DNA from: an uncultured Microbacteriaceae bacterium
GTDB lineage: Bacteria; Actinomycetota; Actinomycetes; Actinomycetales; Microbacteriaceae
Length of the DNA stretch: 64,000 nucleotides
NCBI GenBank assembly: GCA_947487835.1
Contig: CANKXX010000006.1
Coordinates: 62,001-126,000, forward strand
Direction: 5' to 3'
A program made the position numbers and the translations under genes. Of the stretch, positions 8,201 through 15,991 are shown piece after piece. Under the pieces are notes generated by a model that worked only from the letters and a program-made list of their open reading frames with translations, did no database searches and was not told where the DNA came from. Positions within the stretch are counted from its first letter, which is position 1. Every line of letters starts with the position of its first letter.

Positions 8201-9224
8201 CGCCATGACCACCGTGAAGGACGGGGCGTTCCTCGCCGACGACACCCTCGTCGCATCCTACGAGCTCGGCGGCGGCTGGATGCGCGTCGCCCGCGCCGAG
8301 ATCGGCGCCCGCGCGTTTCTCGGCAACTCCGGCATGGCGGGCCCCGGCCACCGGGTGCCGAAGGACGGCCTCGTGGCCGTGCTGTCCGCCGCGCCGCGGA
8401 AGGCGAAGGCGGGGTCGTCCTGGCTCGGCTCGCCCCCGGTCCGGCTGCGCCGCACGGCGAACGAGGGGGACCTCAGCAGGACCTTCGCGCCGCCCACCCG
8501 GCTCCGCGTCGCCCGCGCCGTGTGGGAGCTCGGCCGCTTCGTGCCGGTCGTGGTCACCTGCGCCATCGGGCTCGGCGTGCTCTGCGCGCTCGCCGCCATC
8601 ACCGTGGCCTGGGGCCTGGTCGCCGCCGTCCTGCTCAGCGGGGTCGTGCTCCTGGCGGCGGGCGCGGTCGCGGCCGGCGTCTCCACGGCGGCCAAGTGGA
8701 TCCTCATCGGCCGGGTGCGGGCCGGAGAGCATCCGCTCTGGTCCAGCTTCATCTGGCGTAGCGAGGTCTCCGACGTCTTCACCGAGATGGTGGCGGCCCC
8801 CTGGTTCGCCCAGTACGCCGGCGGCACCCCCGCCCTCGCCTGGTGGCTGCGCAGCCTCGGCGCCCGGATCGGCCGCGGCGTCTGGTGCGAGAGCCACTGG
8901 CTGCCCGAGGCGGATCTGGTCACGCTGGGCGACGCGTCGACGGTGAACCGGGGCTGCGTCGTCCAGACCCACCTGTTCCATGATCGAATCATGAGCATGG
9001 ACACCGTAACGCTCGACGCCGGAGCCACCCTCGGGCCGCACAGCGTCATCCTCCCGGCCGCCCGCATCGCCGCGCAGGGGACGGTCGGCCCGGCGTCGCT
9101 CGTCATGCGCGGGGAACTCGTTCCCGAGGCCAGCCGGTGGAGCGGAAATCCGATCGGACCCTGGCGTCAGGTCACCGTCGGCGCGTACGCCACGGAGGAC
9201 CTGGAAGCCGCGGGCCGGCCGTGA
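5271..9224 (+). CDS. Pls/PosA-family non-ribosomal peptide synthetase (poly-amino-acid synthetase-like)
   Basis: This 1317-residue, membrane-anchored, single-module NRPS has an adenylation domain at about residues 15-510 (TSGSTGTPKG, NTYGPTEAT, YRSGDL, GGRRIELGEIE, TSGKVDR). A carrier domain with phosphopantetheine serine 549 (FFDLGGGSL) follows. The remainder has about six membrane helices around three soluble domains with hexapeptide-like repeats. This layout, without condensation or thioesterase domains, is that of epsilon-poly-L-lysine synthetase and relatives, in which the C-terminal soluble domains form isopeptide bonds on adenylated monomers. The A4 motif FDASCEEMW keeps the aspartate that binds the amino-acid alpha-amine. 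Monomer identity cannot be read reliably. I start at the ATG after GGAGG rather than the longer upstream frame. The stop overlaps the next gene's GTG start. Confidence 0.9.
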   Translation: MTDSPQGVLDRSWAAAAPRTLVDILRTTAESHPDASAIEDATGALSYGELLARVIEVASLLRAEGIDRGHRVGIRMPSGSRELYIAILAILAAGAAYVPVDADDPDERADLVFGEAGVVGTVTGSGLYTAAGGGSSRHLFSAAAPHPSGASAPLAAAPLPEDDAWIIFTSGSTGTPKGVAVSHRSAAAFVDAEAGLFLRHEPIGPGDRVLAGLSVAFDASCEEMWLAWRHGACLVPAPRSLVRSGMDLGPWLTTRGITIVSTVPTLAALWPAESLENVRMLIFGGEAVPPELGDRLATDGREVWNTYGPTEATVVACAATLGGDGPVRIGLPLDGWMLAVVDADGRRVGEGEVGELIIGGVGLARYLDPVKDAEKYAPFPSLGWDRAYRSGDLVRYESAGLLFQGRADDQVKVGGRRIELGEIEAALQALPGVSGSAAAVRTTGAGNQVLVGYLVPADPATWDRDDAVARLRSELPAALVPLLAPVTELPTRTSGKVDRAALPWPLPGLEAKDGGLPPELQPMADMWTAVLGITVDDEDANFFDLGGGSLSAAQLVARIRTIDPDFTFADVYTHPRLGAMADALAARVPDGPAGEARPAARRTPLATQWALTLLGVPLFLLQGLRWLVYLFTASSILAAAGGFDALPTVSPWLLGVGLVLFATPFGRMLIAVIAARLLLAGLRPGNHPRGGSWHLRIWLAEQIGQQVGAVGLAGAPWITYYARALGAQIAEDVDLHTLPPVTGMLRIGRGAAVEPEVDLSGYWIDGDTVRVGAIRIGAGSTVGARSTLLPGTRIGKNAEIAPGSAVFGRVPAGQRWAGSPAVREGRAREWWPTARPPRRTRWLYAYAASSVLVALLPITALAAGAAVTVAAAQGSADLAEFWWRSLAGLVPGVLVAGIVLAGLVVVIVRLLGLGVTEGTHAVRSRVGWQLWTTERLLDLARSALFPLYSGLFTPVWLRWLGATIGRDVEASTVLLIPAMTTVKDGAFLADDTLVASYELGGGWMRVARAEIGARAFLGNSGMAGPGHRVPKDGLVAVLSAAPRKAKAGSSWLGSPPVRLRRTANEGDLSRTFAPPTRLRVARAVWELGRFVPVVVTCAIGLGVLCALAAITVAWGLVAAVLLSGVVLLAAGAVAAGVSTAAKWILIGRVRAGEHPLWSSFIWRSEVSDVFTEMVAAPWFAQYAGGTPALAWWLRSLGARIGRGVWCESHWLPEADLVTLGDASTVNRGCVVQTHLFHDRIMSMDTVTLDAGATLGPHSVILPAARIAAQGTVGPASLVMRGELVPEASRWSGNPIGPWRQVTVGAYATEDLEAAGRP

Positions 9225-10537
9225 CGGACGCGCTCCGCGGCGACCCCTACACGCCCGAGGTCGGCACGGACGCCTACCGCGTCGAGCACTACGACCTCGA
9301 TCTCGACTACCGCGTGGCCCGCAACCGGCTGCGCGGCACGGCGACGATCACCGCCGTCGCTCGGGAGCCGCTGCGCCGCATCGACCTCGCCCTCACCGGG
9401 CTCCGGGCCAGCGCGGTGCGGGTGGACGGCCGGAAGGACACCCGGCACGCGCAGCGCGGCGTCACGCTCGCCGTCACCCCGCCCGAGCCCATCCCCGAGG
9501 GGGCCCGCTTCACGGTCGTCGTAGACTACGCGGGCCAGCCCGCGCCGCGGCGCACCCACTGGGGCGAGGTGGGCTGGGAGGAGCTGAGCGACGGCGTGCT
9601 CGTGGCCTCGCAGCCCTCGGGATCCGCCACCTGGTTCCCCTGCAACGATCGGCCGGACGACCGAGCGACGTACCGCATCCGGGTCGCCGCCGAGGCCCCG
9701 TACACCGTCGTCTGCAGCGGACGGCTGGTCTCCCGCACGGAGCAGTCGGGTCGCCGGTCGTGGGTCTACGAGCAGCAGGCGCCGACGGCGCCCTACCTCG
9801 CGACCGTGCAGATCGGCCGCTACCGCACCCAGCCCGTGCAGGCGGGGGGAACGGCCGCGTTCCTCACCTTCCCGCCCGCGATCGAGGCCCGGGTGCGGCA
9901 GGACTTCGCGTCCGTGCCCGGCATGCTCGGCTTCTTCGAGAGCGTGTTCGGCCCGTATCCGTTCGAGACCTACCACGTGGTCGTGACCGAGGACGAGCTC
10001 GAGATCCCCATCGAGGCCCAGGCGATGGCGGTCTTCGGCGCCAACCACGCCGACGGCACGGGATCGGCCGAGCGGCTCGTCGCCCACGAGCTCGCGCACC
10101 AGTGGTTCGGCAACAGCGTCGGGGTGGGCGAGTGGCGGCACATCTGGCTCAACGAGGGGCTGGCCTGCTACGCCGAGTGGCTGTGGTCGGAGCACCGGGG
10201 CGGGCCCTCGGCGGACGCCCTCGCGCAGACCCACTGGAGCCGGCTCGCGCGCCTCGGCCAGGACCTCGTGATCGGCGACCCCGGTGCCGCGTCCATGTTC
10301 GATGACCGCGTCTACAAGCGCGGCGCCCTGACCGTGCACGCGGTGCGGCTCCGGCTCGGCAACGCCGCCTTCTTCGCGCTGCTGCAGCGTTGGACCGCCG
10401 GGCACGGGCAGGGCACCGTGAGCACCGAGGACTTCATCGCCGAGTCGCGCCTCGACCGGGACTTCTTCGTGCCCTGGCTCTTCGAGGCCCGCCTGCCCCG
10501 GCTGCCAAAGCCCGGAAGTCCGGTGCTGTCCCGGTGA
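9221..10537 (+). CDS. M1-family zinc metallopeptidase (aminopeptidase-like)
   Basis: This is a 438-residue peptidase with the M1 zinc site HELAH at residues 289-293 and the downstream third ligand in LNEGLACYAEW. It is short compared with full aminopeptidase N (about 850) because the C-terminal domains are missing, as in other compact actinobacterial M1 members. In place of the GxMEN exopeptidase loop it has IEAQAMAVFG, a variant also seen in some bacterial M1 proteins. There is no signal peptide. The GTG start overlaps the Pls stop (GTGA), so the two are coupled. An M1-type Zn aminopeptidase degrades epsilon-poly-lysine in Streptomyces, so trimming, recycling or self-protection against the Pls product is a reasonable inference. 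Confidence 0.88.
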   Translation: MTDALRGDPYTPEVGTDAYRVEHYDLDLDYRVARNRLRGTATITAVAREPLRRIDLALTGLRASAVRVDGRKDTRHAQRGVTLAVTPPEPIPEGARFTVVVDYAGQPAPRRTHWGEVGWEELSDGVLVASQPSGSATWFPCNDRPDDRATYRIRVAAEAPYTVVCSGRLVSRTEQSGRRSWVYEQQAPTAPYLATVQIGRYRTQPVQAGGTAAFLTFPPAIEARVRQDFASVPGMLGFFESVFGPYPFETYHVVVTEDELEIPIEAQAMAVFGANHADGTGSAERLVAHELAHQWFGNSVGVGEWRHIWLNEGLACYAEWLWSEHRGGPSADALAQTHWSRLARLGQDLVIGDPGAASMFDDRVYKRGALTVHAVRLRLGNAAFFALLQRWTAGHGQGTVSTEDFIAESRLDRDFFVPWLFEARLPRLPKPGSPVLSR

Positions 10538-10556
10538 TGCCGCCCAGGAGGACCGG

Positions 10557-11384
10557 ATGAGCGGCTGGGGGGAGAGCTCCGCGCTGGCGCGGCTGAGGGC
10601 CGGAGCGGCGCGGCTCGGCCCGAGCGAGAACCGGGTCGCGCAGGTCGTGCTCGCCCGACCTGACGAGGTCGTGGACTGGTCGACGTCGGAGCTGGCCGCC
10701 GCGGCGTCCACCTCGGCGGCGACCGTCGTGCGGGCGTGCCAGAACCTCGGCTTCCGCGGCTTCCAGCACCTCCGGCTCGAGCTCGCGCGCTCGGTGCCCG
10801 CGCTGCCCGCCGATCGCGCCGGGGATCCGGTCGGCGCGGTGTTCGACGACGCGATCGACGCGCTGCGGCTCGGGCGGGAGAGCATCGACCCCGCCGCGAT
10901 CGCGCGCGCCGTCACGGTGATCAGCGAGGCGGAGCGGCTCGTGCTCGTCGGCACCGGCTTCTCGTCTCCGCCGTTGCAGGACGCCGCCCTCCGCTTCAGC
11001 ACTCTAGGCCGAGCGGTGGAGGCGCCGTCGGACGTGCTCGCGCAGCAGTTCGTCGCCCACTCCCTCGGGTCGGACGACGTCTGCCTCGCCGTGAGCTACT
11101 CGGGCGCCAACGCGCACTCGCTCGCCGCGTGCCGTGCGGCCGCCGCCCGCGGGGCCCGGGTGATCGTCATCACGAGCTTCGCGCGCTCGCCCCTCGCGAG
11201 GCTCGCCGACGTGGTGATCGTCGCCCCGCCCGCGGGGGAGGCGCACGGAGTCGACCCGTTCCTCAGCAGGCTCAACCACTTCGTCGCCCTGCAGGCCGTG
11301 CACTCGCTCCTGGCCCAGCGGATCGGGTCGTCCGTCGACGACATGAGGCACGTGGTCGCGGACGCGCTCGCCGACGAGGCCTGA
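10557..11384 (+). CDS. MurR/RpiR-family transcriptional regulator
   Basis: This 275-residue regulator has an N-terminal helix-turn-helix (STSELAAAASTSAATVVRACQ) and a C-terminal SIS sugar-isomerase-type ligand domain (VLVGTGFSS, VSYSGANAHS, VIVITSFARSPLARLADV). Such regulators usually respond to phosphosugars or amino sugars. A strong ribosome-binding site AGGAGG sits 7 bases before the ATG. It lies only 19 bp after the peptidase gene on the same strand and may be cotranscribed with the Pls cluster, but the effector and target are unknown. Confidence 0.88.
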   Translation: MSGWGESSALARLRAGAARLGPSENRVAQVVLARPDEVVDWSTSELAAAASTSAATVVRACQNLGFRGFQHLRLELARSVPALPADRAGDPVGAVFDDAIDALRLGRESIDPAAIARAVTVISEAERLVLVGTGFSSPPLQDAALRFSTLGRAVEAPSDVLAQQFVAHSLGSDDVCLAVSYSGANAHSLAACRAAAARGARVIVITSFARSPLARLADVVIVAPPAGEAHGVDPFLSRLNHFVALQAVHSLLAQRIGSSVDDMRHVVADALADEA

Positions 11385-11418
11385 CGCGCCGGGGACGGTC
11401 CAGCAGCATGCGGCGCGG

Positions 11419-11424
11419 GATACT
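11419..11424 (+). promoter_or_regulatory. -10 box GATACT, leaderless acetyltransferase mRNA
   Basis: GATACT ends exactly 6 bases before the GTG start codon, which places the transcription start on the start codon. No ribosome-binding site is present. Confidence 0.45.
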
Positions 11425-11430
11425 TCAGAC

Positions 11431-11973
11431 GTGACAGCGGAGGGAGCATCGAGGTCGGAGGTCCTCCTCGAGACCGGTCGACTGCTCCTGCGGTCATGGC
11501 GGGTGTCCGACGCCGTCGTCCAGCGTCGCCTGTGGTCGGAGCGGGATCCCCGGGTGCCGGCACGCCGTCGCATCGACGCGGACGGCCGTCCGTCGGTGAT
11601 GGAGCTCGAGGACCGGATCCGCCGTGACGACGGGAATCCGTCGCCGGGCCTGCTGGCCGCCGAGCTGAAGACCACGGGCCAGGTCCTCGGCTACTGCGGC
11701 CTGATTCACAACTCGTACGGCCGGCCTCAGGAGCCCGAGCTGGCTTTCGAGTTCCTTCAGGAGTTCTGGAGCCGCGGGTTCGCCACCGAGGCGTGTGAAG
11801 CCGTCCTCGACCACGCGCGGGCACTCGGGTACCGGCGCCTGTGGGCCACGGTCCGCGAATGGAACGGCGCCTCGCGACGCGTCCTCGAGAAGTCGGGCTT
11901 CGTGGAGACAGGGCGGGTGGAGCCGGATGGCGAGCACGGCGCTCTGCTGTTCACGATGCTCGAGTTCGACTGA
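11431..11973 (+). CDS. GNAT-family N-acetyltransferase (RimJ/RimL-like)
   Basis: This 180-residue acetyltransferase is of the Acetyltransf_3 type. It begins with the typical LLETGRLLLRSWRVSD strand. It has the acetyl-CoA-binding region around ELAFEFLQEFWSRGFATEA and the C-terminal VREWNGASRRVLEKSGFVETG motif characteristic of this group. It would transfer acetyl from acetyl-CoA to an amine, either a protein N-terminus or a small molecule. It starts with GTG and lacks a Shine-Dalgarno sequence, with a -10-like box 6 bases upstream. It appears monocistronic and convergent with the DUF808 gene. Confidence 0.87.
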   Translation: MTAEGASRSEVLLETGRLLLRSWRVSDAVVQRRLWSERDPRVPARRRIDADGRPSVMELEDRIRRDDGNPSPGLLAAELKTTGQVLGYCGLIHNSYGRPQEPELAFEFLQEFWSRGFATEACEAVLDHARALGYRRLWATVREWNGASRRVLEKSGFVETGRVEPDGEHGALLFTMLEFD

Positions 11974-12107
11974 GCGGTGTCCCGATCGGAGCCCAGGAGC
12001 GACTGATTCGAGGGCCTCCCGCCCGTATCCGCTCGCCCCTCCGACCACAGCCGGATCGGTCAGGTGCGGCGCGGATCGGCCCCAGCGGTGCGGGATCGGT
12101 GCGTGCG

Positions 12108-13004
12108 TCAGTGGGCGGCGCCCACCGGCTCCTTCCGCTTGACGACACGGCTGATGCCGAGCACGACGGCGACGATGATCAGGCCGAGCACGAGGCCGAA
12201 CACGGCGGAGACGGCGGTGTCCGCGAGCCACACGACGACCGGTCCGGCGGCCTCGACCGCGTGTGTCACGACGTGCAGCAGGTCGTAAGGGCCGTGCCAG
12301 AACGTCTCGGCGAGGTTGGCGATCACGAGGTGCCCGCCGACCCAGAGCATGGCGACCGTGCCGACGATGCTGATCACCCGGAACACCGCGGGCATCGACT
12401 TCACGATGCCCGAGCCGATGGCACGTGCCCTCGGCGACTCCCGGCTCATGTAGTGCAGCCCGATGTCGTCGATCTTGACCAGCAGCGCGACCGCGCCGTA
12501 CACGAGCGCCGTCATGCCGAGGCCGATGACGGCCAGCGCGGCGAGCGTCATCCAGATGCCGAGATCCGGGTCGAGGCTCGAGAGCGCGATGAGCATGATC
12601 TCCGTGGACAGGATCAGGTCGGTGCGGACGGCGCCGGAGACCAGCTTCTTCTCATCCCGCACCTCGCTGTCGTCCGCCGCGTGGTGGTGGAAGCCGAACC
12701 ATTCCAGCACCTTCTCGGCGCCCTCGAAGCAGAGGAAGCCGCCGCCGAGGATCAGCAGGTACGGCAGCACCCAGGGCGCGAACGCCGTGAGGAGGAGCGC
12801 GAGGGGGATGATGATGAGGAACTTGTTGATCAGGCTTCCCCGGGCGATCCGGAACACCACCGGGAGCTCGCGGGCCGGGGTGAGTCCCTGCACGTACTGC
12901 GGGGTGACGGCCGCGTCGTCGATGACCACACCGGCGGTCTTCGCGCTCGCCTTGAGGGCGGCGGTGAGTATGTCATCTACGACGGCGAGCAGGCCGACCG
13001 ACAT
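12108..13004 (-). CDS. DUF808 family inner-membrane protein (YedI-like)
   Basis: This 298-residue polytopic membrane protein matches the DUF808/YedI family. The conserved N-terminus (LLAVVDDILTAALKASAKTAG) is followed by VIDDAAVTPQYVQGL and several hydrophobic helices, including LLILGGGFLCFEGAEKVLEW. Family function is not established. The ATG is preceded by GAGGAG. It is monocistronic and convergent with the acetyltransferase gene. It ends with a short basic tail (RVVKRKEPVGAAH). Confidence 0.88.
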   Translation of the reverse strand: MSVGLLAVVDDILTAALKASAKTAGVVIDDAAVTPQYVQGLTPARELPVVFRIARGSLINKFLIIIPLALLLTAFAPWVLPYLLILGGGFLCFEGAEKVLEWFGFHHHAADDSEVRDEKKLVSGAVRTDLILSTEIMLIALSSLDPDLGIWMTLAALAVIGLGMTALVYGAVALLVKIDDIGLHYMSRESPRARAIGSGIVKSMPAVFRVISIVGTVAMLWVGGHLVIANLAETFWHGPYDLLHVVTHAVEAAGPVVVWLADTAVSAVFGLVLGLIIVAVVLGISRVVKRKEPVGAAH

Positions 13005-13125
13005 GGGTTCTCCTCAGAGGGGTGATTCGACCGTCGGAGACGGTGGCGGGTGCCGCCAAGGGTAACGTGTTCGCCCGCCGCTGCCCGGGCGGCCCCCCGT
13101 GGAGCGGGCCCTTAGGCCGCTCGGC

Positions 13126-14037
13126 TCACCCCTCGTCCCACACCCACGACGTCAGCACGGATGCGTTGATGCGGGTCCTGTCGACCTCGGAGACAGATCC
13201 CGAGGAGGAGAACGTGACGACGTACGTCTGGTCGGCATGGGTCAGGAAGTACTGGTCCAAGGCGAGTTCCAGGTCGTTGACGGCGATGGACGCCGTGATG
13301 TGCGCAGATTCGGATCCCGCCACCATGACGCGGTCCTGGGCGACGACGTTCGTCGCTCCTTGGCCCTCCAGCCCCGACACCCCCACCGATTCCGCGTCGT
13401 CCGCCGTGACGACCCCGGTGGGGCTGGCCACAACAGTGACGGTGCCGGGCACGGCCGCCGGGGCGGCGAGGTCCATGGCGAAGGTGTCGGCGCCGGCCGG
13501 GATGTTCTCCGATGCTCCCCACCCCACCGGCACGGAGTAGGAGTAGCCGTCGCCGGTGATCACCTCGTCCGCCAGGGGCACCGGGTCCTCCGTCGCCAGG
13601 GGCGGAGCGGGCTGACTCGAGGCCGCTGATTCATCGATCACCGCGCGAACGGACGCGACTCCCGCCTGGAAGGCGGGAGAGGAGACGACGATCATCAGCA
13701 GGGAGACGATCAGGCCGAGGATGCCGAGCACGAGTCCCCAGACCGCCATCGCACCCCCGACGCGGGTCCGCGACGCGTGACGGATACCGAGGATGCCGAA
13801 GACGACGGCGGTCCCGAATTCGAGCAGGGGGATGAATGCGAACGCCGGCGCGAGGACGATCGCCAGGATTCCGAGGACGACGCCCAGCAACGACAACCAC
13901 GCGTAGGGGTTCCTGGCCCGCGGAGCGCCCTCAGTTCCGGGCTTCCCGTTCGAAGAGGCGGAAATCCCGGCGCCCCCGTTCGGCTGGTCTTCCGGGAGCC
14001 GGCCAGCCGGCCGTACTTCTGTCGTCGGGTCGGTCAT
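13126..14037 (-). CDS. DUF4190-like membrane protein with C-terminal extracytoplasmic domain
   Basis: This 303-residue protein has a hydrophilic N-terminus (about 40 residues, Pro/Gly/Asn-rich), then two or three membrane segments (AWLSLLGVVLGILAIVLAPAF, GGAMAVWGLVLGILGLIVSL). The Gly-rich pattern resembles DUF4190. A soluble part of about 170 residues follows (from TEDPVPLADEVITGDGYSYSVP), rich in beta-strand-like Val/Thr stretches and probably outside the cell. I chose the ATG preceded by AAGGA over an in-frame start 46 codons upstream. The function is unknown. It diverges from the phosphatase operon. Confidence 0.8.
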   Translation of the reverse strand: MTDPTTEVRPAGRLPEDQPNGGAGISASSNGKPGTEGAPRARNPYAWLSLLGVVLGILAIVLAPAFAFIPLLEFGTAVVFGILGIRHASRTRVGGAMAVWGLVLGILGLIVSLLMIVVSSPAFQAGVASVRAVIDESAASSQPAPPLATEDPVPLADEVITGDGYSYSVPVGWGASENIPAGADTFAMDLAAPAAVPGTVTVVASPTGVVTADDAESVGVSGLEGQGATNVVAQDRVMVAGSESAHITASIAVNDLELALDQYFLTHADQTYVVTFSSSGSVSEVDRTRINASVLTSWVWDEG

Positions 14038-14341
14038 CGAACGTCCTTCGCATGGGGGGATGACCTCAGCCTGGGGGCCACCCCGGCGACGACCCAGTCC
14101 CCACTCCGGGGGTGAGGGCGGGCGAAGAGGGGGAGGCCCGCCCGCACGGCCGGCGCATCGCCGTGGACGGAGCACAACGTCCTCGAGCCGGGCCGCGATC
14201 CGCGCGGGCGCCGCTCCGAACGTTCCCGCCTCGGCTCCTTGTCCGTAACCGTTCGTTCACCGGACCCGCACACGCTGCTTCGTAACGAGGTTCCGGCGCG
14301 ACCGGAACGGCTGGAACGGACGCGGTGGAGGCGGGACGACA
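14038..14341. other. Divergent intergenic region upstream of the phosphatase/ABC operon
   Basis: No gene is seen. One perfect PHO-type half (GTTCACC, 14255-14261) is preceded 11 bp earlier by a degenerate CGTAACC, and a -10-like TAACGA lies near 14283-14288. This is weaker than the direct repeat before the Pls gene. Confidence 0.4.
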
Positions 14342-15124
14342 ATGACGGACATCGAGATCGACGGCGTGCTGAACGCGCGGTCCTTCGGCGACGTCTCCGT
14401 GTGGCTGGTCCGCTCCGGCTCGCTGGACGCGCTGACCCCGGCCGGCCGTGCCCGGATCGCCGAGCTCGGGGTGACCCTCGTGCTCGACCTCCGCGACCCG
14501 TCCGAGCGGCGCGGGCCCGCGCCCGCGTCCGCATCCGCGACCGCCGCCGCCGGCCGGGACACCTCGGAGACCCCGGAAATCCCGAAGACCCCCGGCGGCT
14601 ACGAGGTGCTGCACGTGCCGCTGTACGCCACGGCGAGCGGCCCTCCCGTCACGGGCGACATCGAGGACGTCTACACCACGCTCGTGCGCGAGCGCGGCTC
14701 CGCCATCGCGACCGCCGTCGGGGCCATCGCCGACGCGGACGGCGCGGTGCTCGTGCACTGCGCGGTCGGCAAGGACCGCACCGGCCTCGTCGTCGCGCTC
14801 GCCCTGCTGCTCGGCGGCATGCCGCGGGAAGAGATCCTCGCCGACTACGCGCTCTCCGGCGCAGTCATCGACGCCGCCCGTCGCCCGTACGTGGAGGCGC
14901 TCCTCCGCGACTCCGGCGTCACCGGCGCGGCCTTGGAGTCCGCCCTGCGGCTGCACCTCGAGAGCCCGGCCGAGGCGATGCGGCACGCGCTCACCCTCGT
15001 CGACGAGCTCGGCGGGCCGCACGCCTACCTCCTGCGCCACGGCATGTCGCCGGAGCAGTTCGCGCGCATCCGGGACCGCGCGGCCGTCGCATCCGGCGCG
15101 GACGCCGAGGAGGACGCCGCGTGA
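14342..15124 (+). CDS. Tyrosine-protein / phosphoinositide phosphatase (PtpB-like)
   Basis: This 260-residue phosphatase has the P-loop signature HCAVGKDRTG (C140-x5-R146). The HCxxGKDRTG form is typical of the MptpB/LipA family, which dephosphorylates phosphotyrosine and phosphoinositides. The N-terminus LNARSFGDVSVWLVRSGSLD matches the NFRDLGG-type entry strand of that group. There is no signal peptide, so it is likely cytoplasmic. Its stop overlaps the GTG of the metallophosphoesterase gene (GTGA). It is the first gene of a six-gene operon that also encodes an ABC importer and two other phosphatases, so the natural substrate may be an imported phosphorylated small molecule rather than a protein. 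Confidence 0.88.
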   Translation: MTDIEIDGVLNARSFGDVSVWLVRSGSLDALTPAGRARIAELGVTLVLDLRDPSERRGPAPASASATAAAGRDTSETPEIPKTPGGYEVLHVPLYATASGPPVTGDIEDVYTTLVRERGSAIATAVGAIADADGAVLVHCAVGKDRTGLVVALALLLGGMPREEILADYALSGAVIDAARRPYVEALLRDSGVTGAALESALRLHLESPAEAMRHALTLVDELGGPHAYLLRHGMSPEQFARIRDRAAVASGADAEEDAA

Positions 15125-15942
15125 CCCGGACCGACGGGCGCACCACCATCGTGCACGTCAGCGACGTGCACGCCACGAGCGGCGAGCTGCTCTACGGGGC
15201 GATCGACGGCATTGAACGGCTGGAGCTCGTCGGCTCGTACGTCGTCGACGCCGGCATCACGCCGGAGGCCGTCGTCGTGACCGGCGACCTCATCCAGCGC
15301 GGCCACTCCTCCGTCTACCCGGCGCTCGGTCGCGCCCTGAAACGGCTATCGGATCGGGTCGGCGCCCCCGTGCTCACCGCGCTCGGCAACCACGACGACA
15401 CGGAGGCGGCGCGCTGGCTGCCCGGTCATGCGCTCGGGCATCACCGGGCCGTGGACCTCGGACCCGTGCGCGTGATTTTGCTCGACTCCAGCGGCCGCGT
15501 CCTCGGCGCGGAGCAGCTGCGCTGGCTCCGGGACTCCCTCGCCACCCCGCATCCCGGCGGCACCGTGGTCGCGCTGCACCACGCGCCGCTCGGCTCACCC
15601 CTGCCCGCCCTCGCCAAGCAGGGGCTGGAGGACGCCGACGCGCTCCTCGACGCGCTCGAGGGCACCGACGTGCGGCTGGTGCTCTCCGGCCACTTCCACC
15701 ATCCGCTCGCCGCGACCGTGCGCGACGTGTTCGTGTCGGTCGGCCCGTCGCTCGCCTACCACCAGGTGATGAACGCGGGGCCCGAGTTCGTGAGCGGCCA
15801 CGACTCCGCCATGTTCTCGCTCGTGCACCTCACGCCCTCCGCCGTGAGCGCGACGGCGGTGAGCATGCGCACGCCAGAGCCGCTCTTCTCCTCGCGTGCC
15901 GCCGCGTCGGCGCGGGAGGTCCCGGCCGCACGGCCCGCCTGA
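15121..15942 (+). CDS. Calcineurin-like metallophosphoesterase (CpdA-like)
   Basis: This 273-residue enzyme has the five metal-binding blocks of the family in order: HVSDVHATS, VTGDLIQRG, LGNHDD, ALHHAPLG and LSGHFHH. It would hydrolyse a phosphomono- or diester with a dinuclear metal centre; cyclic-nucleotide and glycerophosphodiester hydrolases are the nearest familiar types. The GTG start overlaps the phosphatase stop. The reading frame extends far upstream, but that part shadows the phosphatase gene. No export signal is seen. It is followed 49 bp later by the importer's binding-protein gene. Confidence 0.9.
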   Translation: MTRTDGRTTIVHVSDVHATSGELLYGAIDGIERLELVGSYVVDAGITPEAVVVTGDLIQRGHSSVYPALGRALKRLSDRVGAPVLTALGNHDDTEAARWLPGHALGHHRAVDLGPVRVILLDSSGRVLGAEQLRWLRDSLATPHPGGTVVALHHAPLGSPLPALAKQGLEDADALLDALEGTDVRLVLSGHFHHPLAATVRDVFVSVGPSLAYHQVMNAGPEFVSGHDSAMFSLVHLTPSAVSATAVSMRTPEPLFSSRAAASAREVPAARPA

Positions 15943-15991
15943 CCTTTCCTTCCCGTTCCACGTTCCACCGAATCGACACACAAAGGACACC

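Noticed and set aside
4889-8761. Very long open frame (about 1290 codons) on the plus strand over the NRPS gene
   Set aside because: It is the shadow of the Pls-type gene in another frame: Arg/Pro/Ala-rich, no domains, no codon bias.
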